A stretch of 64,000 nt of DNA from assembly GCA_000328365.1 (NCBI GenBank), contig KB301284.1:83984-147983 (forward strand), in the 5' to 3' direction. The stretch is from Capitella teleta. Lineage: Eukaryota > Annelida > Polychaeta > Capitellidae. The notes under the pieces were generated by a model. That model worked only from the letters and a program-made list of their open reading frames with translations, did no database searches and was not told the DNA's origin. Of the stretch, positions 12,101 through 23,059 are shown in pieces (position 1 is the stretch's first letter; each line of letters starts with the position of its first letter). Made by a program: the position numbers and the translations under genes.

Positions 12101-13083
12101 TCATAATGCAGCTAAATTCATTTTCAATTCTATGATCTATATTTACCTCCTCAGTCTCTATAAGAAGGACCGATAGGGTTACGGTATTGTCCTTGTTACA
12201 ACCGCTGTGCATTAGGGCAGAGGCTGAGAGAGCATGGCAGCCTGACTCCCAATACAACCCCACTTCACAAAATCGCTGTGTAAACCCTCAGGAGGCGCGT
12301 TGGTGCTTTGCCCATAGTTAAAACAACATTAGAAGAACTCAAATGGCGTCAGGTGATAGTTCAATGAAAGACATTAGTAACCTGGATGAGTACTTAAAAC
12401 TACTTATGGTTCATTGCATGGCATTTTAATCATTTATATACCCTGGACGTCATCAGCGGCAGTGATATGCACAATTGCTTTAAACACTGTAGCTCTATTA
12501 ATATAACTAATGTGTAATGCTTTAAACACTGTAGCTCTATTAATATAACTAATGTGTAATGACCTACATAGCACACCAAGCTTCGGCAGTGCTGAGCATT
12601 GAGTGCAAAATAAGTTTGTACATTTCCAAATCATGGTTGTAGATGGAGTACAATGTAGTTATTGCATCACATGTGCATTGCATCTTATGGGCTTATAATG
12701 TTTGGCTCATGCAGTTGGGGGGAAAAAATTCCTACACTGATTATGAATTTGCCTCTTCATCAAAGCATGAAATCCACAAGCAGTGAGCTCTGTGGGGTTG
12801 TAAAAGGGAGTGTTGTTGTAACCTGTTCCATATGGTAATTTGGTTACATTAACATGCTTGAATTTATAGATTGAGATTCATTTTCTTAAAATTTCCCTTG
12901 CTTCTCAGGTCACCTTCGCTGCGCACTGTGTTCAAAATGCTGGTCATTGTTTGGGTGACGGCTGCCATCAACACTTTCATGACGTTCTTACCCATCACCT
13001 ACGGCCGTCATTCGCTGAGCAAAGATTTAATCAGAAACCTCCAGTGGAAGGATTCCTGGTCATTCGTTCTGCCTCAGTCATAG
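9113..13083 (+). CDS. POMT1: protein O-mannosyltransferase 1
   Basis: Seventeen exons: 9113-9157, 9220-9389, 9446-9600, 9656-9802, 9853-9961, 10012-10080, 10135-10228, 10281-10436, 10487-10600, 10653-10762, 10813-11002, 11060-11152, 11214-11328, 11385-11599, 11694-11820, 11877-12051, 12909-13083. They sum to 2,259 nt, 752 residues, against 747 in human. The protein transfers mannose from dolichyl-phosphate-mannose to Ser/Thr in the ER, with POMT2 as partner, on substrates such as alpha-dystroglycan. Visible are the catalytic-loop FDEVHFG (Asp74-Glu75), the conserved [12 protein letters not shown] stretch, three MIR repeats at about 315-510 ([56 protein letters not shown]) and a C-terminal set of membrane helices ending RWKDSW-like (QWKDSWSF). 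These motifs match POMT1, not POMT2. Most introns are about 50-60 bp. The exon 10 donor is weak (AA|GTCCGT) but is the only choice keeping frame. AATAAA lies at 13147-13152. Confidence 0.95.
12477..12560. repeat. 42-bp tandem duplication in the last POMT1 intron
   Basis: Positions 12477-12518 and 12519-12560 are identical copies of a 42-bp unit beginning GCTTTAAACACTGTAGC. A perfect recent duplication inside the one long intron of this gene. Confidence 0.93.
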
Positions 13084-13152
13084 AAATCAAATCCTGTTTT
13101 TATTAAATCATGTTTTTAATATATACGTGTGCTAGGTCAAGGCCAAAATAAA

Positions 13153-13742
13153 AGTGCAATACAATATTTTGAAATTTATATTCATTTTGTATTTATAGGG
13201 TATTCATTATTTATTTTCAATCATATGCATGGATTGGGATCAAAAGGTAATAAAAACTTTGGGAAATAAAATGCAATTATGAAAATTATTCTCATTTATT
13301 TCTCACGATTCTTATATTCACTATGTACATTGTATAATCTAATTATCAAATTATTCCAAATTGATATAGTTAACCAAGAATCCAGAAGAGCTCTCTTCGT
13401 AATTTTAGACCCCTGAAGTTAAAGTATGTACCATTTTAGACCCCTGAATTTAAAGTAATGTATGTACATGTGAAAGTTTGCTTCAGCTGGTTGCAATGGT
13501 GACAAAGAATGTTTCAGCACTCACACACACTTTGACGCTGGAGTTTCTCATATTATATCTAAATGATGTAAAAAAGTAGGTTGTATTAAAGCTCTTTGAT
13601 ATACAACCCCATGAAAAGAATCGTGTAACTGTATGAAGAGAAAAAAAAACCTTGCTGTTTGGCTTTGCGAGAAGTTGTGCGTTATGATGAGCATTTGGAT
13701 GAGTCTTGTTTACAGTCATAACGCCCGTTTGAGACCGACAGC
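13153..13742. other. spacer between POMT1 and IMP3, with a diverged short duplication
   Basis: TTTTAGACCCCTGAA occurs twice about 31 bases apart near 13403 and 13434, a small diverged tandem copy. The last 70 bases carry the inverted TCATAACGC pair described separately and must contain the IMP3 promoter. Confidence 0.5.
13677..13727. promoter_or_regulatory. inverted pair of TCATAACGC motifs upstream of IMP3
   Basis: GTGCGTTATGA at 13677-13687 faces TCATAACGCCC at 13716-13726; nine bases pair perfectly around a loop of about 28 bases. The pair ends 16 bases before the IMP3 ATG, so it is in the 5' leader or core promoter. A regulatory role is inferred only from position and motif recurrence. 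Confidence 0.4.
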
Positions 13743-15344
13743 ATGGTGCGACAACTGAAATATCACGAGAAGAAATTGCTAAAGAAAGTCGATTTCATAT
13801 CATGGAAAGTCGACGACAATTTGCGCAGAGTGAATGTGATGCGCAAATATTACGTTCAGAAGCGTGAAGATTACATGAAGTGCGTTTTATTTTCCTCTTT
13901 GGGTCCTTTCACTCTCAATGTCCCTATTATCGCTCATGTCCAAATTGAAATTTTATCTTGATTGACTTTTCCGAGGACCGAGGTATATGCCGCTATGGAG
14001 TAAAATGGAGTAAACACTCGGCTTGTATTCACCCTTGTCAAATATGTTTTGTTTATTATCAATCCAAATGACCATCAACATGAGCAGTACTCAGTGAGTA
14101 CTCTGTACTCACAGTACTGACTTCTGAGTAGTGACTGACTGACTCACTTAAATCGCTCATAATTTTAATTTAAAATTCATGCTTCGATTTTGGAAAGGAA
14201 AATATTATCGAGTTTGTCATTTGTATAGTATATTATAATTATATTATAATAATATAGTCTTGGTTGTCAGTTTTTCAGTAGCCTGAGGCTGAGTCAGTGA
14301 GTAGGCATAAGAATGTTCATGACGATGATTCAAGGTTTTAATCCTGAGTCTTACACATAGCATGATTAGGCAACCTAGCTGGTATCTTCAACTTTACTTA
14401 GTGAATTTGGTCTTACTCTTACTCTTCACAGGTACCGAAAATTGGCAAATCACATCAGAAGTTTGGCCAATAAGATAAAGAAACTGAGCCTCAAGGATCC
14501 GTTCAGAGCAGAAGCAACTTCTCAGCTGCTAGAAAAATTGTGAGATCGGAATAAAATTTGAAAATCTCCATTTTACCATTCATTATTTATATCTGTTGTT
14601 TTCAAGGTATGCAATGGCTATCATCCCAACCAAGAGCAGTTTATCACTGTGTAATGAAGTCAATGTTTCAGCATTCTGCAGGTATTTTGACTCTTTCAAC
14701 TCTCAATATTGTGGATAATTGGATGTGATTTCAGACGGAGGCTCCCAGTCATTATGGTCAAATACCACATGGCTGAAAATCTCAAAGCAGCGGTCACATT
14801 CATTGAACAAGGGCGTATCCTTTTGGAGCTCTTTTGTACACTCAAGAATGCAAAATAATTGTCTATTGCATGTGGACATCATTGGTTTTATAATTAAACT
14901 TAGATTTAAAAACCTTAGCCTTGTTCAGATGTGCGCGTAGGTCCTGATGTGGTCAACGACCCTGCATTCCTCGTTACCAGGTGATATTACCGCCTCATTT
15001 GTCCTTCTACTTGTGACACTGTTGTTTCAGAAACATGGAGGATTTTGTGACATGGTCACATTCCTCTGCCATCAAGAAGCATGTCATGGAATACAATGAA
15101 ATGGTGTGTACTGTATTTCTCACCCTTTCTTCTCCAGTCGCTGATATATGGCATAGCCATATATGGTTTCTGTACATATAGTAGGCAGAATAATGGATCT
15201 GTTGACATGAGATGGGGATCTAGCGTTTTCTGGGAGTATCTTTAGAGATGGATATTGTGCCATATGAAATCCATTATTATTGCACCCTTGATGCAATTTC
15301 TTCTTTCCCTTCTTCAGAGAGATGACTTTGATCTGGACGGCTGA
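13743..15344 (+). CDS. IMP3: U3 small nucleolar ribonucleoprotein IMP3
   Basis: Seven exons: 13743-13879, 14432-14539, 14607-14681, 14735-14814, 14929-14980, 15031-15103, 15318-15344; 552 nt, 183 residues, against 184 in human. IMP3 binds U3 snoRNA in the nucleolar small-subunit processome and helps U3 pair with pre-18S rRNA. The start [18 protein letters not shown] matches the family, the S4 RNA-binding domain is clear ([16 protein letters not shown], then [14 protein letters not shown]), and the end [10 protein letters not shown] is the usual acidic tail. The junction GGGC|GTATCC followed by AT GTG was chosen because it restores the invariant [16 protein letters not shown] is at 15420-15425. 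Six introns are notable because the mammalian gene, as I recall it, has none. Confidence 0.95.
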
Positions 15345-15425
15345 CCGCTCAGAACGGCTGACCACTCACACTTATCCTCTCTTTCATCTGTACATAAAGT
15401 TGAACCCCCTTCATCGTTTAATAAA

Positions 15426-17965
15426 ATTCATTCACATCAAAAACGTCTTTAATCTTACTCTCAGCAGTTACAGGATGTTATGTTAGTTGAATGTTATCGG
15501 CTCAGATTAGACACACAGGGTTGATGTTTTTTTGAAAATGTCCGACGTCATCAAAGTTATGAAGCTCATAGGGTCCAAAGATTGTGATTTGCATGGAGAC
15601 GTTATATATATAATTATAGCCATAGAACTGACCTCTAACACCTCTCGCTAAAGTGCTGTCGTTTCCACAATGTGACTGACCACACCGAAGTGAGTCGCTT
15701 GTCGCAAATGCTGGGAAACAGCATGAAAACAGGGCTGAGGCCAAATTTTGTGATTAACATTTTTTTTGCAGATTCAAATGCATCAAGAACTTGGCTATTG
15801 ATTGCACCAGCCGTAAAGTACATTATTAATTATATTTTACTACAAAAGTATGTTTTACAATAGCAACCACCAAAGGCTCTATTGACATTACATGTACTAA
15901 TTTTCTAGGAGCCAAATTTCGTCATAATCCCGATAATGATCTTGGTGTGGTCAGAATCCGATGACAAAGATGACTGCTAAACCATTTTATGCACAAAGAT
16001 AGCGTATTTAGGGCACTTATCCCATAGAGGAAGAATAATTCTTCTCTGCTTATCCTTCGTGTCAGCAAGTGCGTCGCCATGACAACATAGTCTTTTAGAG
16101 TTACTCAGTCTTTAAAGATCAACCATAATGCCTGAGATAACGCCAGATTCACGAAATATACACCCTAATTACTCATTCCAACGCAAAACGTTAATTACCT
16201 GATATCATTTACATAGTATAAAAGAGACACGAACAATACATATTCAGTGGTTCTGATTTTCCCGCCAAATCGGTTTGGTTCGCATAATTATTTGCAGATA
16301 ATGGAGTTGCGAATGACGTCATAACACCCCGGGAATTCCGCGAGGCAACCCGCCAAAAAAGGTAGCTATGCTAACCACAGAATATGATGCTAACGGATCA
16401 ACACAAACGATTCGGCTTCGTCGCCTCGAATCGGAAAATGATAATAAAATAATTAATATCTTGAGTTATGGGGTTAATAACTTATCACAAGTAGTTTCAA
16501 TCGACTGGTTCTCACTCAAAAAAAAAATAAATAAATAAAAAAAATGGATAAGCTTCATTGAACGCATAATTAAGTCATCGCTCTCGTACTATTGTTTTGT
16601 TTGATGGTGCTATTGTTGTTATAGTAGCACTAATGTGTATCTCATAAAATCAAAACAAAGAAGACAGTTTGTATTGAAGAGATGATATTCATTGATGTTC
16701 GTTCAGGGTCTCATCTGATTTTGCTCTCTTCGCGAACACTCACCATTCGCATTTAAATGTTTTTCCCCTTCATTGAAAATATACTTTTTATTTGATTTCT
16801 TTGCATAAATGGGCGCAGAATAACAGTCAATCCACATCAGGTAGTTATTCTTTTTGAATAATTGATACATTTTAGCAATTTTTTTTTTAGCTTGTTTTGT
16901 AATTAAAGTATTAGTTAAGCTCGTTAAATCGTCGATCAAGAAAAGTCAGCCCGCATCATCTCTTCAACAAGCGGCGAGGCGAGTTTACTGATAAGGACTT
17001 TAACAAATGCTTTTTATTTAACCATCAAACACTCCATGATCTCTACTTGGAGACAGCTAGCAATCGCTTCAAAAACGAAAACGTTTCTGATCATGTTTGA
17101 CAAAAGTCGAATAACTCTGCAATTATATTTGATATTGATTTGAAATTTTCACAACATACTCATGATGGTTACGTCTCTATATCTTGTAAATATTTAAGTT
17201 GTCGCTCTTTGGAGTAAAAAGATATGATCGTGTCAACCGCGATCTTCGGTCATTTTTCAGCCAGGTATAAGGGAAACACACGTTAAGCGGGAGCTGGTGC
17301 TCGAACCCGGCCGTGGACAAATAAGAAAAATCGCTCGCTGGGCGAAAGGCCGGCGTTCACAACGTGTCCACTCTCATTATTCTTGCTCTATGTACAGCCA
17401 TTCTAGTTACTCCTTTATACTTCAAAGTGGTGACTTCAAAGTTCAATTGTTTTTAAGATTTGTAACTTTCCTCTCATCATGTTTCAATAGTTCAAATAAC
17501 CATTTGAAATCCATTTCCATTTTCCAATCTCGCCCTCAATAGCCATTCAACTATTTCAACAGTTGGCAGAAATTTAAGATCCATCATGGCATTCCTGGCG
17601 AACAATCAAGTGTAACCATAATTATTAGCATACTTGAATAAAAGGATGTGTTTGATATACATACATCTGCGTGTATACTTCTTTCAATGTATAATTTCGC
17701 TATTCAAAAAAATCAATTGCCTGCATATAAACACACACACATGCCTACTACCACACACATACAATGGAGTCATCCCGTTTTAAAATCAGGTTTATGAATA
17801 AAAAGACATTAAGCACAATGAATACTCACAATCACTTGAATGCACCGCATAATTTCACATTAATCGCTTTATAATAATTGTTAAAACAAGTTTGCACTTG
17901 AGAATTATCAGAATTAAACTTGTTGTGTTTCCGTATCGTGCGTCTTTGATCCTCTCGCGCATAAC
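15426..17965. other. intergenic upstream of the bHLH gene
   Basis: About 2.5 kb, AT-rich. Around 15645-15980 there are open stretches with splice-like edges on both strands, none recognisable (see rejected items). A tRNA-like B-box half, GGTTCGAGCACC on the minus strand near 17300, lacks an A box. The 17.6-17.95 kb part has no visible TATA box at a fixed distance from the bHLH start. Confidence 0.45.
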
Positions 17966-20900
17966 ATGTCCACGATAAAGGAGACATTATCTGATAAGCG
18001 TTTTCCTTGGGATGCCAACAGGTGTAATTCTGAGCTCCCTTATCGCGTTAACACAGCTCCTATATCGCCATTTACCGCTATGTCGTCAAACTTCACAAAC
18101 TTCTCAACTCTCCCGTCGCTGGAGTCACCCATAGACATCATTGACCACAACTTGTGGCCGGTTTCGTCCAGTCCAATCTCAGACTTCGGTGACTTTGACG
18201 GACCCTGGGGGTCGCCAGTTTCAACCGGAAGTGATTTCTCAAATCCAGATACTTTCCTCGATATATCCGGTCAGCATAGCCACAGCAGCATCGATGATGA
18301 ATTCTCGAGTTTTGAGCAATTTTTACAAGACGGAGGTTCGAACACAGCGGAGGAGCATGAGGACGGGAAGCTAACCGCCAGGGAGGCATATCGCCAGCCG
18401 CCCAAGAAATACCGGCAGAGACACGCGGCCAACCAGCGCGAACGCCGGCGCATGCGCACAATTAACGAGGCGTTCGAAGGACTGAGAGAGAAAATTCCCG
18501 CTGTTTGTCACAATAAGAAACTATCCAAAGTGGACACTCTACGCATGGCTATTAGATACATCCAGCATCTGGCTCAGGTGATCAGGTCGTCAGGTGAGGG
18601 CCAGGTGAAAATTGGCGCCACGAAACAGACGCAGGCTAAGGTCGTTCTCAAATGCCAGCCACAACCAGGTGAGACCGTCAATAATATTTTTAACTATTCG
18701 TGTCAATTTCTATTCAGTCCACCGTTTTAACGTTCAACTAATTGTCTTCCGTGTTCTTTGTACTGGAAATTTGAGATTTTTTCGTATTGTCCACACATCC
18801 ATACGTGTAGCATTGATTGATTTATATTGTGATCTGAGTATTAACATATAAGAATTCTGCATCGAAAGCCGACAATCTAAAGAAAAAAAGATCGGAGTGT
18901 CTACGTACCAGGCCGCCGGGGATATAGCCGTGAGCTACGTACCAGGCCGCCTGGTGTGGAGTGGGTAATGGTCTACGTACAGGGCCGCCGGGCGCCTAGC
19001 GCTGTGGCTATATACCAGGCGATATGAATGCTAGGAAGTTCATGACCTGCACTACTTGCCGGGATATCCGTTTGATTAACCGTTTTTGTCGTGCAGTATC
19101 GGTTGCATGAACTCAAGCCTTGCGCCTCGAACTGCCCCTCGGACCTCCTGTGCCACAGGTTGCTCCTTCCAAGCGTTCAGAAGCTTGACTTTCCTCCATT
19201 CTTGCTATTCTCCCTTTATCTGTGCTATGCCAGCCTCCTCATCTCTTCCCCCAAATTCCTCTGCTACTCCCTTGCCGTGCCTTCCTGGTTTAAAGCTTGA
19301 GTTGAAATTCCACTCTACACCACATGAAATGATGGCTACACACACTGGAGACGGACACACGGCTTTCAGATCACACGCCCATAGCATTGCAGCAATCCAA
19401 GGGCACTGAGCTAGGGTGATGCTCTTACTACCATCATACCAGCAGCCTTGCATTTAGCTTGTGACTATATCCCAGGCGGCCTGGTACGTAGACCTCAACC
19501 CACTACACACCAGGCGGCCTTGTACGTAGCTCACGGCTATATCCCACGCGGCCTGGTACGTAAACACTCCGAAAAACGATATACATGTACTGTTAAATCA
19601 GAGTGATATTGTGGCACATCATACATTCGAATTGCTCAATTTTATTTTATGTAACTGTGGCCAGCAAACCGCAGAGTTCTGGTGACCGTTCCATAGGTCC
19701 GGATGGTGGAGTTGTTGGCTGCACAAAGAGTGGATCACGTCGGGGTCACCAATATGGATGACACGAACCCAAGGCTTGTGGGAATTAGAATGATTTTAAT
19801 AAAACAAAAGCATGCTTATATACATTGCATATACATTGCCTGAGAAAATCATTTAGAATCAAATGAGCATTTGAGAAAATAAAATTGAGCAATTCGAATG
19901 TATGATGTGCCACAATATCAACACGGCAGCTCATCAAAAGATGGTGATCAGTGATCACTCAAGATCGAAAGGGTCGACCGTGCGCCACAAGATGATGTCG
20001 CTGGTTGATTGTACATGCTGAGTTCAGCAATATAATAGTATATCCATCTGTTCCAAACATAAATAATAAAATTGACGAAATTCGGGATTCGATTGAGTTG
20101 ATTGCACTAACATGATGGAACAATGAAAACTGAGAATAATGGTGTAACTATATATACTTTTAATGAGATTTTTGTCATGATATGACGAGTTAATAACTCG
20201 TTACACGATTCGTAAAGAGCATCAATGAAAAACATATAACTGAAAAACCTTAAGTTATATAATTGGAAATATGAGCCAATATGCAACAAGGATCTCATTA
20301 AACGCACCAAAGCACCTCCGTCTCACTTTCAAGAACAAATTCAATGACATGTTGTGATCGAACCGACCAATGTTTATCATAAAACCCCACACAGCTCCCG
20401 CACAGCATGCAGCGTACGTAGTGCTCAATGTGTGACGTCCAATAAGCCCCTTGGAGTGTTTAGCCGTTCTCTGATCGTGATACATTGGCGTAGTGCGTTG
20501 TACAGTGGAGTGACGTACATCACGCACTGCTATCAAAATTATTTTTTTTGAAATGCCCTCAATCTGTACACTGTTTTCGTGACAGTGATTTAGAATGCTT
20601 TGTTAATTATACATGTATGTCCTTGACCTCAGATACACCTCCTTTCGATAATGATTAGTTTGTAAAGAAAATCGAGCAGCTGAAATAGAACATAAGATCA
20701 CTGGGATCTATATGTATATGGCTCATTGGCTTCTAGACTCGCATCGGTTGGAGTCAATGAGTGGCAATGACAGCTTCCCTGGGGATGATCGATTTGTTCC
20801 GTCAAATTCCAGATTTGAAAGCCACGACCACATAAACCAGTACTTAGAAAAGAGGTCAACACATACGAATAAACATCATTAAAAATATGCGATATTTGGA

Positions 20901-21492
20901 ATTTGTAATTGATTTGTTCGTAAAATTACGTTGACCTCATTTGGAGAATCATAATTAACAATAATATGTTCACTAGAAGCGGCAGGATTTCTATATTGAG
21001 AAATATAGATGGGTCTAAAAAGTTAGGCCACAGGTACGAACAAACATTGCCATTCGCTACCATCTGGAGAAAGAGGACTTATAAAATGACTTGTAATATT
21101 GCATGCATTATTACGCTTGGGAAACGTAATTTCTTCATTCAAATCGAAAATTTTAGTTGATTGCTAATTTCTGTTCCTAGTTCGAGAAGGGGGTCTGCGC
21201 ACTATCCATGCTTCCAGTTCACGGCCAAGTTTAATGTCGGTAAATCTTGCGTTTCATTAACAGTTGATTTATTTCCACAGTTGATGAACAAAATCCGCTG
21301 GATGTGGCGGTCAGAGAACTCGAGCTGGAAACAGCGCCATGGATATTCGGTCACTCGCTTTCCTGGCGAGACGAACGTCTCGTGCTCCCAGACGCCGAAA
21401 ATAGAATGAAGGCGCCGATTTGGTTCCCTTTACAACCGACCGTAGCCGAACAAGTCGAACTGAACATTGGATTCGGTGGTTACCAACAGTGA
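17966..21492 (+). CDS. PTF1A: PTF1A-type bHLH transcription factor
   Basis: Two exons, 17966-18668 and 21281-21492, joined at a split Val codon (donor CCAG|GTGAGA, acceptor TTCCACAG), 304 residues. The bHLH domain at about 150-204 has the DNA-contact basic stretch NQRERRRM and the PTF1A-specific AFEGLR and LSKVDTLRMAI; FERD3L and HAND-type proteins differ there. Exon 2 carries GHSLSWRDE (258-266) and KAPIWFP (278-284), matching the C-terminal tryptophan motifs by which PTF1A recruits RBPJ/RBPJL into the trimeric PTF1 complex. The single intron lies between bHLH and these motifs, as in vertebrates. In vertebrates the factor specifies pancreatic exocrine cells and inhibitory neurons; the role in this animal is inferred. 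The N-terminus is Ser/Asp-rich with a DEFSSFEQFL activation-like segment. The intron contains two mobile elements. An E-protein partner is expected from the family. Confidence 0.9.
18893..19571. mobile_element. non-autonomous DNA element with long inverted, sub-repeated ends (foldback/MITE type)
   Basis: CGGAGTGT at 18893-18900 is mirrored by ACACTCCG at 19564-19571, and about 100 bp inward from each end remain complementary with mismatches. Each arm holds three copies of a CTACGTACCAGGCCGCC unit (left near 18901, 18934 and 18972; right on the other strand near 19475, 19513 and 19545). The middle 430 bp has no recognisable transposase. No clear target duplication was found; both flanks are A-rich, which hides it. 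It lies in the bHLH gene's intron. Confidence 0.8.
19604..19920. mobile_element. fossil LTR-retrotransposon remnant, probably Ty3/Gypsy, rearranged
   Basis: A 45-bp sequence beginning TGATATTGTGG at 19604-19648 recurs perfectly inverted at 19876-19920. On the minus strand the second copy continues into what looks like a short LTR (TG start, a TATATAAGC promoter-like site, an ATTAAA signal) and then the TTGGTGACCCCGACGTG type of leader seen just after the LTR in many Gypsy-like elements. Only LTR and leader pieces remain, in opposing orientations. It is a broken relic; the identical arms argue that the rearrangement is not very old. Confidence 0.55.
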
Positions 21493-21501
21493 TATGACAC
21501 A

Positions 21502-21552
21502 CTATAACGCACTTTTTCAGAATTCATAACGCACACTTTAAGCGTTATGAAT
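21502..21552 (+). promoter_or_regulatory. hairpin built from the TCATAACGC motif in the bHLH gene's 3' UTR
   Basis: ATTCATAACGC at 21522-21532 pairs perfectly with GCGTTATGAAT at 21542-21552, an 11-bp stem with a 9-base loop, only 30 bases after the stop codon. A third copy, CTATAACGCAC, lies at 21502-21512. The position makes it a likely part of the transcript; function unknown. Confidence 0.5.
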
Positions 21553-22434
21553 GCACTCGATCTCAGAGGACTGCTGTTGACAACTTTTTCTTCATAGTTT
21601 ACTTCTCAATGTGTTCATAATTATGAGCTATGCATTATGAGCATGGCCCTTGAAATATATCATATCTTTGTTAAATAGGAGTTGGCTTACATAATTATTA
21701 CAAAACGGGGGAAAAAAAAAAATAAAAAATCAACCACGTCAAGGATTCAAGATGCATGCATACCCGAAACATGTTTTTATTTCATGAAACGATCAGGTAT
21801 ACAATCTCATAAAAACACAATTTTGAGCGTGAATAAACAAAACAAACAAAAACAACTTAAGACTGATGCTCTAAATACCTCACGATATATGATATGAAAT
21901 GTATTCAACGAAGCACACAAGAAAGCTCTCCATGAACAAAAAGGAAGCCCAAGCGGAAGGGAAGAAGCAATTAATCATTAAAATATTAATTACTATATCG
22001 TCCTTGGCTAATATGGTTGATATAAATTAAAGAGTTTGGCTTGTTGGTCAGAGCATTAAGTATTGAAGCTAAACCATCCAGGCATCAAATTATTCACTAT
22101 TAGTACAATCAAGCAACATTAACAACCTGAAAACTGGAGAAAAAAATAATAATAGTGAGGTAAAAACAGAAAACCTGATATTAAATTTATTAAATTGAGA
22201 TCCTGAGACCATTTATAAATAGTCAATAAATTTAATAAGTTAAAATATCTAATCTAATTTCTGGTTATATTTGATTAAAAATTCATATTGTATATGTTGA
22301 ATTCTAACTTGAAAGAAAAAAAACCCCATTTTATCAATGATGCAAGCAGATAGGGCATAAAATATGGCTGATTTTAAATTTAAACCTCGGAATATCAGAT
22401 TGAAGATGTAAATAATGACAAATTCTATTTCACT

Positions 22435-22542
22435 CAGACCTCGCTAATTCGGCCTTAATTCTAAAACAAATCTAATGGCACTGGTGGTGTACTCTGCCAA
22501 TTATCCTAGGAATACGAAGGCCGAATAAACGAAGTGTAGCTG
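22435..22542. mobile_element. pogo/Tigger-like MITE remnant
   Basis: Left end CAGACCTCGCTAATTCGGCC matches, with changes, the reverse complement of the right end GGCCGAATAAACGAAGTGTAG, the CTCGNTAATTCG signature of pogo-type terminal repeats. Total length about 108 bp, too short for a transposase. Confidence 0.55.
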
Positions 22543-23059
22543 TATGAATAATTATCGAATAATAGTATGCAAATTGCATAACCTATTTTCCTTCATATCA
22601 TATAATATATAAGAGAAATTCCATATTCAAAGTAGTGCAAAATAAGAAATTAAATCAATACTTAATACATGTATTTTTAACTACCAAAATAAGCTATAAT
22701 CTGTGTTTTCAAAATTGAATGATTAATGAATGTAACATTAATATGTATCATATTACAACCATACAGATTTGAAGCTGAAATTTTGTCAATACCCAAATCC
22801 AATTTAATTGGAATGCCACGATTATTTTGACAGATAATGAGCTCAACACTTGGAAGCTACCCATAAAAATATAACAGAATAATTATAAAGGATCCAAAGG
22901 TACCGTAATCAAAAATACAGATATTTTGTATTAAATGAATAAAGAATGAAATAAGCAGAAATCAGCGATGCACAGCAACAGTCTTTTTCGTAGTCAAGTC
23001 AAAACGTCAACATTGATAGAAGATCAAAAGATAAACGGGCAAAAGCAACGTAGAAGAAT

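Larger units (their letters stand above)
21493..23059. other. tail-to-tail intergenic region with 3' hairpin and a pogo-like relic
   Basis: Contains the 3' flank of the bHLH gene with its TCATAACGC hairpin (21522-21552), a pogo/mariner-like MITE near 22435-22542, and otherwise AT-rich DNA. No further exon seen. Confidence 0.5.

Noticed and set aside
15640-15990. Possible small gene upstream of PTF1A with open stretches and splice-like edges
   Set aside because: Different frames are open on both strands, donor and acceptor phases conflict, and no segment matches a known family. I could not build one consistent reading.
17290-17360. tRNA-like sequence (B-box GGTTCGAGCACC on the minus strand)
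   Set aside because: No A box and no cloverleaf; at best a decayed SINE piece.
18138-18461. Minus-strand ORF opposite the bHLH exon
   Set aside because: A shadow of the well-supported plus-strand coding frame.
19086-19409. ORF of about 107 codons inside the foldback element
   Set aside because: Low-complexity Ser/Pro/Cys composition, no transposase motifs, overlapping equally open frames.
21181-21239. Extra internal exon for the bHLH gene
   Set aside because: It is bounded by AG and GT and is open, but its length would shift the frame into the GHSLSW exon.
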